NCBI RefSeq assembly: GCF_004375085.3
Contig: NZ_SNAQ03000011.1
Location: forward strand, 62,001 to 126,000
DNA: 64,000 nucleotides
Direction: 5' to 3'
Origin: Lewinella sp. W8
Lineage (GTDB): Bacteria > Bacteroidota > Bacteroidia > Chitinophagales > Saprospiraceae
Part shown: positions 1 through 8,615 of the stretch, piece by piece
Numbering within the stretch: the stretch's first letter is position 1
Layout of the letters: the number at the start of each line of letters is the position of its first letter
Program-made: the position numbers and the translations under genes
Notes under the pieces: generated by a model
Told to the model about the DNA's origin: nothing
Databases searched by the model: none
The model's input: only the letters and a program-made list of their open reading frames with translations

Positions 1-1
1 G

Positions 2-1054
2 CAGCGGGAGATCTACGTACAAAGCACCAACAATAAGGCAAAGGCAATTCCCGTAGTGGACCTCCGTGGTGTCAACACCGCCCAGTTTTCGGATACCTAC
101 GACTACTTCGTGCTGACCAATTCCACCATCAACCAGCCCCCAAAGGTGACGGTGATGGACCGGGAGGGTAAGTCCGTACGCCAGATCATCGATAATATGG
201 TGGTCGCCGAACGGATCGGAAATTATGGTTATCAGCCTGCGGAGTTTTTTGATTTCACTACCGAAGGTGGAACCACCCTGAATGGCTACATGATCAAGCC
301 CGCCAACATGGACGAAAATACCCAGCACCCGCTGTTGATGTTCGTTTACGGCGGTCCGGGAAGCCAACAGGTAATGGACAACTGGCGGGGGCAGAATATG
401 GCCTGGTTCCAGATGCTGGTGCAACGGGGCTTCGTCGTAGCCTGCGTAGACAACCGTGGAACCGGTGCCCGCGGCGAGGAGTTCAAGAAGATGACCTACC
501 TGCAACTGGGTAAATACGAAACCGAAGACCAGATTTCCGCCGCCAAATACCTCGGGGCCAAGAAATTCATTGACGCGGACCGCATTGGAATTTTCGGCTG
601 GAGTTACGGCGGCTTCATGGCTTCCCATTGCATCACCCAGGGCGCGGATGTTTTCGCGGCCGCCATCGCGGTTGCTCCGGTAACCAACTGGAAGTGGTAC
701 GATACGGTCTACACCGAGCGCTACATGCGTACCCTGGCGGAAAACAAGGAGGGCTACGAGCAGAATAGCCCGGTCAACTACGCCGACAAGTTGAAGGGGG
801 CCTTCCTACTGGTCCACGGTATGGGAGACGATAACGTCCACTTCCAACACACCGCCGAAATGGCCAACGCCCTCATCATGGCCAATAAGGACTTCGACAG
901 CGAATTCTACCCCAACCGCAACCACGGTATCTACGGCGGTCCCACCCGTCTGCACCTCTACCGCAAGATGACCCAGTTCCTGATGGACGAGATCGGAACG
1001 CCCCAGAAACGGGCCGCTGGTCGTTCCATCAGAATTGTTCCTTCCGACAACTAA
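2..1054 (+). CDS. S9 family (dipeptidyl peptidase IV-like) serine peptidase, C-terminal part
   Basis: The reading frame is open to the left window edge, so only the last 350 residues of a larger protein are present. They form the alpha/beta-hydrolase catalytic domain of prolyl-oligopeptidase family S9. The nucleophile Ser sits in GWSYGG (codon near 602), the acid Asp in HGMGDDNVH and the catalytic His in NRNHGI. The first residues (REIYVQ, followed by VVDLRG) look like the end of the family's N-terminal beta-propeller. Family members remove N-terminal dipeptides after Pro or Ala in the periplasm or at the cell surface. A GTG at 56 could start an ORF but would cut the fold, so it is not taken as the start. 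A hairpin follows the stop. The family is certain; exact specificity is inferred. Confidence 0.93.
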   Translation, partial: QREIYVQSTNNKAKAIPVVDLRGVNTAQFSDTYDYFVLTNSTINQPPKVTVMDREGKSVRQIIDNMVVAERIGNYGYQPAEFFDFTTEGGTTLNGYMIKPANMDENTQHPLLMFVYGGPGSQQVMDNWRGQNMAWFQMLVQRGFVVACVDNRGTGARGEEFKKMTYLQLGKYETEDQISAAKYLGAKKFIDADRIGIFGWSYGGFMASHCITQGADVFAAAIAVAPVTNWKWYDTVYTERYMRTLAENKEGYEQNSPVNYADKLKGAFLLVHGMGDDNVHFQHTAEMANALIMANKDFDSEFYPNRNHGIYGGPTRLHLYRKMTQFLMDEIGTPQKRAAGRSIRIVPSDN

Positions 1055-1082
1055 TGGCGGATTGCTTCTCGTCTTAAAAATT

Positions 1083-1120
1083 GAGCAAGGCTTCGCCGTT
1101 TGGTGAAGCCTTGCTCGTTT
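1083..1120 (+). terminator. Putative Rho-independent terminator of the S9 peptidase gene
   Basis: A 15-bp inverted repeat (1083-1097 with 1102-1116, one G-T pair) with a GTTT loop lies 29 bases after the stop codon. It is followed by CGTTTC, a weak T tract. Confidence 0.6.
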
Positions 1121-1197
1121 CCCATCAATGCTTATTTGATAATTAGCTCCTCTCTCGCCGTAACTTTCGGCCCCCTTTAAGCATTGTATTCTCTGGT

Positions 1198-1659
1198 ATG
1201 GCTAAGCAAAAGAACATAGAATTCATCAACCGTAAGGCAAAGTTTGAGTACGAATTCCTCGAATCCGTAGAAGCGGGCATTAAACTTACGGGTACGGAAA
1301 TCAAGAGCATCCGCGGTGGCACGGTTAACCTCCGGGATGCCTATTGCGTATTTCAGGGTGACGAACTCTGGTGCCGTTCGCTGTACATTGGAGAATACAA
1401 GCAGGGCAACGTCCACAATCACGAAGAAAGGCGCCCGCGAAAGTTGCTGATGAAGCGCCAGGAACTCACCAAATGGCAAAAGAAAGTGAAGGAAAAAGGC
1501 TTCACGATCGTTCCCTACCGCTTATACCTCAACGAGCGCGGACTGGCCAAACTCGAAGTGGTCCTCGTACAGGGTAAGAAAAACTACGATAAGCGGGAAT
1601 CCATCAAACAACGGGAAAACAAGCGGGCCATGGCCCGGGTCCGTAAGGACTATATGTAA
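1198..1659 (+). CDS. smpB: SsrA-binding protein SmpB
   Basis: This 153-residue protein matches SmpB over its full usual length. It has the N-terminal KAKFEYEF stretch, the GTEIKSIRGG and NLRDAY core of the OB fold, and the basic C-terminal tail (KKNYDKRESIKQRE, then RVRKDYM) that enters the decoding centre. SmpB binds tmRNA and delivers it to stalled ribosomes for trans-translation. The gene stands alone with its own terminator, and no tmRNA gene was recognised in this window. The ATG at 1198 gives the canonical MAKQKNIEFINRKA start. Confidence 0.97.
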   Translation: MAKQKNIEFINRKAKFEYEFLESVEAGIKLTGTEIKSIRGGTVNLRDAYCVFQGDELWCRSLYIGEYKQGNVHNHEERRPRKLLMKRQELTKWQKKVKEKGFTIVPYRLYLNERGLAKLEVVLVQGKKNYDKRESIKQRENKRAMARVRKDYM

Positions 1660-1682
1660 AGTCCTCAGCACATCAAAAATTA

Positions 1683-1717
1683 AAGCGGCCCGGTCAGAAA
1701 ATCTGACCGGGCCGCTT
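1683..1717. terminator. Bidirectional terminator between smpB and the lytic transglycosylase gene
   Basis: A perfect 16-bp stem (1683-1698 with 1702-1717, loop AAA) lies between two convergent genes. On the minus strand the stem is followed by TAATTTTT, so it can end the transglycosylase transcript. On the plus strand the T tract is weak. Confidence 0.75.
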
Positions 1718-1746
1718 CAATTAGAATTTATCTCGTCAACTGACCG

Positions 1747-2874
1747 CTAGTTCATCGCGACTGCCTCATAGGCTTCGTACATGTTCAGCAACAGCTGATT
1801 TTCGTATTCAAGCTGAACGATACTGGGCTGGTAGTGCAGGGCATCAGACGAACAACCAAGTAACCAGCTGCGGACGTCAAAATTCAGCGTTCCCGCATAT
1901 TGTCTGGCCAGTTCGAGGTCGTCGTCAGCCGGAAGCATGACCAGGTTAGGACGCCCCCAAATGTAGGTACGAACTTCATCTCCCTTTTGGACGGGCACCC
2001 GCAGCCAGTAACCTTTGCTGCTTGCGGGAATGTATCCCCGGACGAAGCTGGGGTTCAGCTGGCGTACGTTACGGTAAGAAAGGTCGCAAGCCCGGGAAAG
2101 CTGGCGCAGGTTGAGTGCGCGGTGTACCCGAACGGTAGCGATGCTGTCTTCCAGCAACAGTTCTTCGGCCGTCAGGCCGTAGTCGCCAGCGTAGTTAATG
2201 GTGTAGGCCGCAGCCACGTAAGCAGCTACGTATTGCTGCGATTCCTGAGGAAGGAATCGTTTCACTTTGGGGTAGTAGGTATGACCTCCGGCAGCGCGGA
2301 TGGCACGACGTACGCGTCCTGGTCCACAGTTGTAGGCGGCCAGGGCAAGGTGCCAGTCACCAAACTGCTGGTACAGACCTTTGAGCATTACCACGGCGGC
2401 TTCGGTAGACCGGTAAAGGTCCATACGTTCGTCCACTACGGCGTCTACGCGCAGTCCCATTTCCCGCGCAGTAGCGGGCATGAGCTGCCAGAGACCGGCA
2501 GCGCGTGCGGAGGATACGGCTCCGGGGACGAGCATGGACTCTGCAACCGCCAGATACTTCAGGCTGGAGGGCATACCATGCTTCTCTAGATAATACTCGA
2601 AAACCGGGAAGTACTGATTTGCACGTCCGAGCATTCGCTCGGTGCTGTGACTACCATTACCGAGGTAATCGGTCAGCTTTCTTTGCAAATGGGCGTCGTT
2701 GGCGGAAGTAGATAAGGGGAGTTGAAGGCCCGCCAGGCGCCGGCTAATTTCAGTTTCGGGATCCTGAGTAATACTAGATTTTGGGGTTTCGGTAATAGAG
2801 TTAGCCTTCGTGGTGGTCGTGACCGCCAGCAGTAATACTACGGGCAGCAACAAGCACTTCATTAGCTTGCTCAT
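1747..2874 (-). CDS. Lytic transglycosylase with LysM domain (MltD-like)
   Basis: The 375-residue precursor starts with a signal peptide (hydrophobic LLLPVVLLLAV, cleavage probably near TKANS). Residues about 85-200 are an SLT lysozyme-like domain: the catalytic Glu is E112 in AVAESMLVPG, followed by AAGLWQLMPATAREMGL and the ALAAYNCGPGRV motif. Residues about 245-310 form a LysM-type peptidoglycan-binding repeat. Such enzymes cleave the glycan strand and leave 1,6-anhydro-MurNAc ends. The product is periplasmic or anchored at the outer membrane, but no lipobox Cys is visible. Architecture is as in MltD; the substrate step is inferred from family knowledge. Confidence 0.92.
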   Translation of the reverse strand: MSKLMKCLLLPVVLLLAVTTTTKANSITETPKSSITQDPETEISRRLAGLQLPLSTSANDAHLQRKLTDYLGNGSHSTERMLGRANQYFPVFEYYLEKHGMPSSLKYLAVAESMLVPGAVSSARAAGLWQLMPATAREMGLRVDAVVDERMDLYRSTEAAVVMLKGLYQQFGDWHLALAAYNCGPGRVRRAIRAAGGHTYYPKVKRFLPQESQQYVAAYVAAAYTINYAGDYGLTAEELLLEDSIATVRVHRALNLRQLSRACDLSYRNVRQLNPSFVRGYIPASSKGYWLRVPVQKGDEVRTYIWGRPNLVMLPADDDLELARQYAGTLNFDVRSWLLGCSSDALHYQPSIVQLEYENQLLLNMYEAYEAVAMN

Positions 2875-3220
2875 TCATGGGGATTTCGTTACACAATCAC
2901 TTCTCGGATCAAAACCCTAAAACTGGGGCGGGCTCCCCGAAAAGCATTTCTATTGAGTCGCCGAAGCGTTCATGGGATAATCACCTAAGCGCAAGAAATC
3001 TTACCCTCGGTGATTGTGGCCGCAAAGATGGGGGCAATAATCACTCCAGACAAGGTTTTTCGCCCTAAGGCTTTGTTTTTCAACGCCTAAGCCGGGGCAA
3101 AAGTGCTTTTTCCGGATTTGGATATGTGGAAAACGTCAAAGTGAAAGCCCGTGAAACGGAATTTTCTCCCTATTATCATCGGTTTCCCCCCCCTTAACGG
3201 AATATTCTTCCTCCTGAAGG
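2875..3220. other. Gene-free interval upstream of the transglycosylase gene
   Basis: No credible coding frame is visible in these 346 bases. The interval lies between the 5' end of the transglycosylase gene and the 3' end of msrA, both on the minus strand. It contains a run of C residues near 3187-3194 and one minus-strand -7-like box, listed separately. Confidence 0.6.
3023..3030 (-). promoter_or_regulatory. Candidate -7 box for the lytic transglycosylase gene
   Basis: The minus strand reads CATCTTTG, one base from the Bacteroidota TAnnTTTG consensus and identical to the boxes proposed here before thrA and the tRNA-like array. It would give a leader of about 140 nt. Single-motif evidence only. 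Confidence 0.3.
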
Positions 3221-3751
3221 TCAATCGATCCCCCGATTAATCTGAGGAGAAAAAAGTGTTAAAATTTCACTAATTTTCTTAAAATCTCTCCTTTTCGGAG
3301 TGATTCCACGCGCAGAACAGTACTGCTGATGGCGACTTCCGGCGGCAAAAAAGGCCGAAATTTTGGTCAGTTCCGTGGCCACTTTCTGCCCATTTTCCCC
3401 GAGAAAATCCATCATTTCCCGGGCAACTTTCCACTGATTCAGCCCCTCCTTTTCGCCCTCCAGAACGAAAATTGCGGAGCGGTATTGGCCATCAGATTGG
3501 GTTCTATTTTGAGAAAAATCGTGTAAGAGAAAAAACTCACGCAATACCGCTTCATGGCTAATTATGCGCGTATCATAAACAACCTCTACCGTTTCCGCAT
3601 GACCGGTTGACTGTTCACAAACTTCCTGGTAGGTCGGATTCGGGGTGTGTCCACCGGCAAATCCCACCCGGGTGTATTCCACTCCGGGCAGGTTTCGCAG
3701 GTGATATTCTCTTCCCCAGAAGCAGCCGCTGGCCAGGTAGAGCGTTGACCT
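3221..3751 (-). CDS. msrA: Peptide-methionine (S)-S-oxide reductase MsrA, start out of frame
   Basis: The translated frame carries the MsrA signature with the catalytic Cys in SGCFWG (codon 3724-3722), the GGHTPNPTYQEVC segment and the GHAETVEV motif. MsrA reduces methionine-S-sulfoxide in oxidised proteins, complementing MsrB encoded immediately upstream. The oddity is the start. The msrB stop overlaps an ATG (3755, ATGA), a typical coupled start, but that ATG is in another frame. In the MsrA frame no ATG, GTG or TTG lies between the msrB stop and the catalytic Cys. Skipping one base near 3740 would give MKVNA-YLASGCFWG. The coordinates mark the open frame; initiation could use CTG at 3736, a +1 shift, or there may be a sequence error. 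The first in-frame GTG (3682) would lose the active site. Confidence 0.8.
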   Translation of the reverse strand, partial: RSTLYLASGCFWGREYHLRNLPGVEYTRVGFAGGHTPNPTYQEVCEQSTGHAETVEVVYDTRIISHEAVLREFFLLHDFSQNRTQSDGQYRSAIFVLEGEKEGLNQWKVAREMMDFLGENGQKVATELTKISAFFAAGSRHQQYCSARGITPKRRDFKKISEILTLFSPQINRGID

Positions 3752-4159
3752 TCATTCCGGTTGCTCCTCCAAACGGGCGTTGTACTTCTCGCGGGGGATG
3801 AACTTGATGGAAAGGCTGTTTACGCAGTGGCGGGTGTTTTTCTCCGTAAATCGCTCGCCCTCGAAGACGTGCCCGAGGTGACCGCCGCAATTGTTGCACA
3901 AAATTTCGGTCCGGCGACCATCGGCGTCCGTTTCCCGGCGCACCGCGCCGGGCACTTCGTCGTCGAAGCTGGGCCAGCCACAGCCGCTGCTGAACTTGTC
4001 CTGGCTGTCGTAGAGGGGGGTCTCGCAGCGGCGACAGACAAATACACCGTCCACCTTGAAGTTGTTGTACTCTCCGGTGAAGGGCATCTCGGTTCCTTTA
4101 CGGACGATGATGCGCTCTTCTTCGGGGGTAAGGGTGTTCCAGTTTTTCGGATCTTTCAT
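3752..4159 (-). CDS. msrB: Peptide-methionine (R)-S-oxide reductase MsrB
   Basis: This 135-residue protein reduces methionine-R-sulfoxide. Two zinc CxxC pairs (CRRC and CNNC) frame the SGCGWPSF motif, and the catalytic Cys lies in RHCVNS near the C-terminus. The ATG at 4159 ([14 protein letters not shown]) gives the usual MsrB length. A longer frame to 4246 only adds a proline-rich, non-conserved stretch. The stop codon overlaps a potential ATG for msrA (ATGA), so the two genes form an msrB-msrA operon for repair of oxidised methionine. Confidence 0.93.
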   Translation of the reverse strand: MKDPKNWNTLTPEEERIIVRKGTEMPFTGEYNNFKVDGVFVCRRCETPLYDSQDKFSSGCGWPSFDDEVPGAVRRETDADGRRTEILCNNCGGHLGHVFEGERFTEKNTRHCVNSLSIKFIPREKYNARLEEQPE

Positions 4160-4469
4160 ACCAGGGAAACACCCGGGACGGGGTAGGGGTTGCGGATTTA
4201 TCCATGGTGTACGTGGTGAGTAGCGGGGTATGTCGGCACCCGGCATTTACCCGGCACCCGCACACCGTTGCCCGAGTGCTAGTCGCACAAGTTCATTCGA
4301 CCCTGCCGGTCTAAAAACCTGGAGGCTTTGCGTACATTATTACCCCTCAATCCTTGCGGAAAAGACATTATCCATTGAATAGGTTAGCGCGTTCATGAAG
4401 GGCAGAGAAATCCAAATTGCACCAAAAAATGTACACTTCTATCATAAAATGTACTGTTCATAGTACACT
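4160..4469. other. Gene-free interval upstream of msrB with TGTAC repeats
   Basis: No gene is visible. Between about 4427 and 4471 the word TGTAC or GTACA occurs three times (near 4430, 4450 and 4460) in an AT-rich setting, forming short direct and inverted repeats. They lie about 270 bases upstream of msrB and just after the end of purS, and could be an operator or part of a transcript end. The function is unknown. Confidence 0.4.
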
Positions 4470-4721
4470 TTACACCTCCTCCACCACAAAGTCGTAGCTC
4501 TCCATAATCACGTTGGCCAGCAGTTTTTTGCAGGCGATTTCTACTTTGTCGTGCGCCTCATCTTCGTTCGCTGCCTCCAGGCTGATGGTGACGTGCTTAC
4601 CGATCCGGACGTCGTCCACTCCCTCAATGCCAATGTTGGGGAGGTTCTTAACGACAACCTTTCCCTGGGGGTCGAGCAATTCGGCCTTGGGCATGATGTT
4701 GATGTGAGCTAGAAACTTCAT
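4470..4721 (-). CDS. purS: Phosphoribosylformylglycinamidine synthase subunit PurS
   Basis: The 83-residue product matches the small PurS subunit: the MKFLAHINIMPKAELLDPQG start, the GVDDVRIGKH core and the C-terminal KLLANVIMESYDF. PurS bridges PurL and PurQ in the three-part FGAM synthase that converts FGAR to FGAM in purine synthesis. Its ATG overlaps the pssA stop by 4 bases, indicating translational coupling with phospholipid synthesis. purL and purQ are not in the window. Confidence 0.92.
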   Translation of the reverse strand: MKFLAHINIMPKAELLDPQGKVVVKNLPNIGIEGVDDVRIGKHVTISLEAANEDEAHDKVEIACKKLLANVIMESYDFVVEEV

Positions 4722-5440
4722 GAAGGGGTAGATTTCGGGGGCGCCAGTAAATTGATCAACAGGTAGACGCCAACGATGAACGGAAACGCTGCGGCCCGCA
4801 AGATTATCAGCAGGACGACAGCAAGAACCGCAAAGATAATTCGCGTCTCGTTCCCTTGCCAGCCCAGGCCCTTGAGCTTGAAACTAAACATGGGGTGTTC
4901 GGACACGAGCAGGTAGCTGAAGAGCAGGACCGAAGGATAAATAACCAGTGGGCTGCTCACCAGCTCGGCCCACCCGAAGCTGTCCTGCGCGTAGATCAGC
5001 ATCAGGCCCGTGGCGAAAACGGTGCTGGTCGGCGTGGCCACGCCGACGAAGTTTTCCGTCTGCCGGGTGTCCAGGTTAAACTTGGCCAGTCGGAGGGCCG
5101 AAAAGAGCGTGACCAGTAGCGCGGGAGCCGCCAGCCAGGAGAAGGTGATGGGGGGCGCGGACGCAGGTCCCACGTTTTGTCCGTTAAAGAGCAGTGCGTA
5201 ATAGATGATGCCGGGTACCATCCCGAAGGAAACCATATCCGCCAGGCTGTCCAGTTCCTTGCCGTGCTCGCTGCTCACGCGCAGCAGACGGGCGGCCAGA
5301 CCATCGGCAAAGTCGAACCATCCGGCAGCAAAAAGGAACCAAAAGGCCGGGATAAACTGCTGGTCGAGAATCAAAATCACGGCCGCACAACCACAAAACA
5401 GGTTGAGCAGGGTGATGGCGTTGGGTATCCACTTTTTCAC
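4718..5440 (-). CDS. pssA: CDP-diacylglycerol--serine O-phosphatidyltransferase PssA
   Basis: This is an integral membrane CDP-alcohol phosphatidyltransferase of about 240 residues. The full signature DGxxAR-x8-GxxxDxxxD is visible as DGLAAR followed by GKELDSLAD. Several hydrophobic segments follow. It makes phosphatidylserine, the precursor of phosphatidylethanolamine. The GTG at 5440 gives the family-typical start MKKWIPNAITLLNLFCG. A TTG at 5500 would add 20 unconserved residues and overlap the upstream gene by 4 bases. It is followed by purS with an ATGA overlap. Confidence 0.92.
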   Translation of the reverse strand: MKKWIPNAITLLNLFCGCAAVILILDQQFIPAFWFLFAAGWFDFADGLAARLLRVSSEHGKELDSLADMVSFGMVPGIIYYALLFNGQNVGPASAPPITFSWLAAPALLVTLFSALRLAKFNLDTRQTENFVGVATPTSTVFATGLMLIYAQDSFGWAELVSSPLVIYPSVLLFSYLLVSEHPMFSFKLKGLGWQGNETRIIFAVLAVVLLIILRAAAFPFIVGVYLLINLLAPPKSTPS

Positions 5441-5496
5441 GGAAGCAAGGTACGGAAATGGGTTTGCATAATCGGAAGGAGGTCCGCTCTGCTTCC

Positions 5497-6885
5497 TCAA
5501 AGAAAGTCCGCATAAAAATGCACCACCGCCTCCTCAAATTCATCAAACTCCCGGTCCAGTTTTTCCAGTAGGGATTGTTTCAGCTCCGCATCCTTGATGC
5601 TGGAATAGCGAATGGAGTTGTACACCAGCGATTTTACGTAGGGGTAACTAAAGCCGTAGCGGTGCACCAGCAGTACGTACTGCTCCGTGATGCCGGATCG
5701 CAGTACTCCCTCATCGTCCGTACAAATAACCATTGGTACCCCCAGCCGCCGGTAGAGATTGACCGGATGGAGATCATGGGAAACGCCGAGGATGAACTCG
5801 TTACTGGTCAGGTTGATTTCGATGGCGACGTCCCGGCTCTTCAGTTTCTCAATGGTGCGGAAGAAGTCGTTGTCGTAAATGATGTCGACCGCGTGCCCGA
5901 TGCGCTTCGGGCGGGCGATGTCGAGGGCCATTCTGACGTGCTTGCCCAACTGCTCCGGGCGGACCACCCCAACGGTCAGCTCCCCGGCGTGGAGGGCATA
6001 CTGGACCCCAGGATATCTTTCGCCCAGGTAGCGGTAAAACTGCATGTGGAGCCAGTAGTCCCGCAGGGATATCTCCCACTGCTCGGGAAAAACGATGTTG
6101 ACGCCCACCACCAGGTCGGAGGTGCTGGCGGACTCAAAACAGGCCAACAATTCGACGAAAAATCGGGTGGGGGCCCGGAACCGAATGGCGAAATTCTGGT
6201 ACCGGACAATGAGTGCTTCCGAGTCCGGTACGGCCCGACGGTGCAGTTGCTCCAGGCAATCGTTGTGCCGGGCGGCAATCTCCCGGACCTCCCGCAAAAT
6301 GCTGTCGTGTAGCTGATCCAGGTATTGATCCAGAGTGGTAACGTCTTGCTGGGCCTGAGCCTCGAGGAAGGCCGCATCGTAACGGTCGTCGTCCGCCTTC
6401 ACCTCCTGGGTCTCCATCAGGGAGAAGATCGTTTCGAGGTAGTACACCTTCTGGTGGATGGCCCGGTTTTTGAGTTCCTGGAGTCCGTGTTCCAGGCTTT
6501 CCTGGGAGGCAATCGAAAAACGGGGAAAGGTGGCGAAGAAGTGATCCGCCGAGGAATCTCCGCCCTTCTCGTGCACAAAATCCTTCACCGACCACTTGCG
6601 GACGAATTCCTGCTTCAGCGCCATCACGTCCGGATGGCTACTGACCTTCTTCCACTTCGCAACGTCCTTTACCCGGGCCAGATCAGCCCGGACGCTGAAG
6701 GAATCCACGTGGTAGTAAAAGTCATGCTCCACCGCATAGTCCGCGTAGGTTTCCGCATAAATGGAACCCTCGAAGTGGTGGTGCAGGTCACCACCTTTGG
6801 GCATCATGTTGAAAAAGGAGTAGAGGAAGGCCCGCTCCCGGTTCATGCTTTCGAAAAGGGCTTCGATTTTTTCGGCGTTGGTCAT
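5497..6885 (-). CDS. Adenosine deaminase-family metal-dependent hydrolase
   Basis: The 462-residue protein has the zinc-site motifs of the adenosine/AMP deaminase family: HHHFEGS (residues 35-41), ALHAGE with the catalytic Glu, RIGHAVD with a metal His, and CTDDEGV with the metal Asp. It is longer than bacterial Add (about 330-350 residues) because of an extra N-terminal helical part, recalling the ADGF/CECR1-like group, but no signal peptide is present, so it should be cytoplasmic. Substrate is likely adenosine or a related aminopurine, which fits with purS downstream. Family sure; exact substrate not. Confidence 0.82.
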   Translation of the reverse strand: MTNAEKIEALFESMNRERAFLYSFFNMMPKGGDLHHHFEGSIYAETYADYAVEHDFYYHVDSFSVRADLARVKDVAKWKKVSSHPDVMALKQEFVRKWSVKDFVHEKGGDSSADHFFATFPRFSIASQESLEHGLQELKNRAIHQKVYYLETIFSLMETQEVKADDDRYDAAFLEAQAQQDVTTLDQYLDQLHDSILREVREIAARHNDCLEQLHRRAVPDSEALIVRYQNFAIRFRAPTRFFVELLACFESASTSDLVVGVNIVFPEQWEISLRDYWLHMQFYRYLGERYPGVQYALHAGELTVGVVRPEQLGKHVRMALDIARPKRIGHAVDIIYDNDFFRTIEKLKSRDVAIEINLTSNEFILGVSHDLHPVNLYRRLGVPMVICTDDEGVLRSGITEQYVLLVHRYGFSYPYVKSLVYNSIRYSSIKDAELKQSLLEKLDREFDEFEEAVVHFYADFL

Positions 6886-6951
6886 GGGAGGGATGGTTTC
6901 GATTAATCCATTTCAAGGTGTAAAATTAATCGGGCTAATGCTGATGTACGT

Positions 6952-7033
6952 GGCGCGGAGCGCAGGTGCCAAGTTTGCACCTGCGGCCGCGCCAATTGGT
7001 TTGGCCCCTCGTGCTCAGCCGGGGCTCCGCGCC
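6952..7033. repeat. Nested inverted repeat (REP-like or terminator) after the serine hydrolase gene
   Basis: Two nested perfect inverted repeats are visible: a 10-bp outer pair (6952-6961 with 7024-7033) and a 9-bp inner pair (6961-6969 with 6977-6985). The block lies just after the minus-strand serine hydrolase stop and is very GC-rich. It may act as a transcription end or be an extragenic palindrome. Confidence 0.5.
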
Positions 7034-7037
7034 CAGT

Positions 7038-8303
7038 TTAATCCAAAGCCTGGTAAATCAGGGCCCTCAGCTTCTGGTGGTCGTCCACCGTCCCCGCAGG
7101 AATAATCTGGGTGAAGTAGACCACCACCAGCTCTTCCTTGGGGTCCACCCAGTAGGTGGAATGGTAGGCGCCTCCCCAGCCGTATTCCCCCTCCGACCCG
7201 AGGAATCCCCTTACGCCCAGATCCGTCACCACGGAGAAGCCCAGACCAAATCCCGTGCCGGGCGTCCAGGGGAAAATCACTTCACCGAGGTGATCCCTGG
7301 TCATTAGTTCCACCGACTTGCGGGAAAGGATGCGCCGCCCATTGTAGGTCCCCCCATCGAGCATCATCTGCAAAAATTTCACGTAGTCTTCGGCGGTGCT
7401 CAGCAGCCCCGCTCCCCCGGAGAAACTTCTTTTGGGGCCCGTCACGTAGGCCCCCTGGTTCTGCATCGGGTTGTCACTCGCCGCCCGCTTCAGTCCCCGC
7501 TCGGTGGCCGAATACACCACCGCCAGTCGGTCGGCCTTTTCCTGGGGCAGGTAAAAATGCGTGTCCTTCATGCCCAGGGGCGTCAGGATGCGTTGCTGCA
7601 AAAATTCTTCCAGCGTCATTCCCGAGGCGACTTCCACGATGGCCCCAAGAATATCGGTGCTGTAACCGTAGACGTACTTTTCTCCGGGATGGGCATCAAA
7701 GGGAAGGGCGGCCATCCGCTTCACGGTTTCCAGAATGGGTTCTTCCCGATTGGCAAAATACCATCCCTGAATACCGGCTTTTTCCCACTCGTCGCTGGCC
7801 ACGCCGTAGCCATATCCGATCCCCGAAGTGTGCGTGAGCAGGTCGCGAATATCAATTTTCCGTTTGGCCGGCACCACTTCATAGCCGCCGCCCTCTTTTT
7901 TCACCGCTACGGTCGTTTGCTGAAATTCCGGAATGTACTTCCCCACCGGATCGGTAATCAGCAGTTTTCCTTCCTCCTGCAACATCATGATCCCCACACT
8001 GACGATGGCCTTCGTCTGGGAAGCGATCCGAAAAATTGACTTCTTCTGAAGAGGAATACTGTTCTCTACGTCTCGATAACCGAAGGCCTCCCAGTAGGCC
8101 ACTTTTCCCCGCCTCGCCACCAGCGCCACGGAACCGGGAAGTTGATTGTCCTTCACGTAGGCCCGTAGGGTCTCACTCAGGTATTCCAAACGGTCGGAGG
8201 ACATATCCACCGCTTCGGGTACCACGGTGGGCATACCCTGAGCGATTATCTGAAATTGCAGCGGGAAGGTCAGCAGGAGAAAAAGGGTAAACAGCCTTTG
8301 CAT
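7038..8303 (-). CDS. Serine hydrolase of the beta-lactamase class C / esterase family
   Basis: The 421-residue precursor starts with a signal peptide (FTLFLLLTFPLQFQIIAQG). The SxxK motif S95-QT-K98 carries the nucleophile in FRIASQTKAI. The YGYSTD segment occupies the place of the second, YxN-type, motif. An HTSGIGYG motif and a late GWGGAYHSTYW segment correspond to the substrate-binding strand. Such proteins include penicillin-binding-type peptidases, esterases and true AmpC lactamases. The long QKKSIFRIASQTKAI environment resembles the beta-lactamase-related esterase group more than AmpC. Export to the periplasm is expected. No neighbour suggests antibiotic resistance. Confidence 0.85.
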   Translation of the reverse strand: MQRLFTLFLLLTFPLQFQIIAQGMPTVVPEAVDMSSDRLEYLSETLRAYVKDNQLPGSVALVARRGKVAYWEAFGYRDVENSIPLQKKSIFRIASQTKAIVSVGIMMLQEEGKLLITDPVGKYIPEFQQTTVAVKKEGGGYEVVPAKRKIDIRDLLTHTSGIGYGYGVASDEWEKAGIQGWYFANREEPILETVKRMAALPFDAHPGEKYVYGYSTDILGAIVEVASGMTLEEFLQQRILTPLGMKDTHFYLPQEKADRLAVVYSATERGLKRAASDNPMQNQGAYVTGPKRSFSGGAGLLSTAEDYVKFLQMMLDGGTYNGRRILSRKSVELMTRDHLGEVIFPWTPGTGFGLGFSVVTDLGVRGFLGSEGEYGWGGAYHSTYWVDPKEELVVVYFTQIIPAGTVDDHQKLRALIYQALD

Positions 8304-8615
8304 AATTCTTTGGGTTGAAGCGGATGAGTGATTCCGTAGGAGAGACTGGTCCCGATTGAATCAGGATTTTCGGGCCCACTTGCTCCTCAAGCTTCCCTAA
8401 AAGTAGGACGCCGCGGTATTTTTAAGGACTGCCGCAACCTCCGTAATTGATCCAGCTTCCCGGCTCGGGTACCCGAAACGTTAGCAAAGCGCTAAATTTT
8501 CTCGAAAAGTCGGCCATTTTCCAACTAAGTCGATCAAAACATACGTCTATTCCGGCGTTTACTGTTCAATGTTTGGGCTCGGCTGCCCCGTCCCTATTGT
8601 TTACTTTGCCCCGCC
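8304..8615. other. Gene-free interval between divergent genes
   Basis: These 312 bases separate the start of the minus-strand serine hydrolase gene from the plus-strand gliding-type protein. They should hold both promoters. A TTACTTTG word at 8601-8608, close to the TAnnTTTG consensus, precedes the ATG at 8616. No coding frame looks real. Confidence 0.4.

Noticed and set aside
3221-3682. msrA starting at GTG 3682
   Set aside because: This start removes the catalytic Cys and SGCFWG motif, so it cannot be the functional start.
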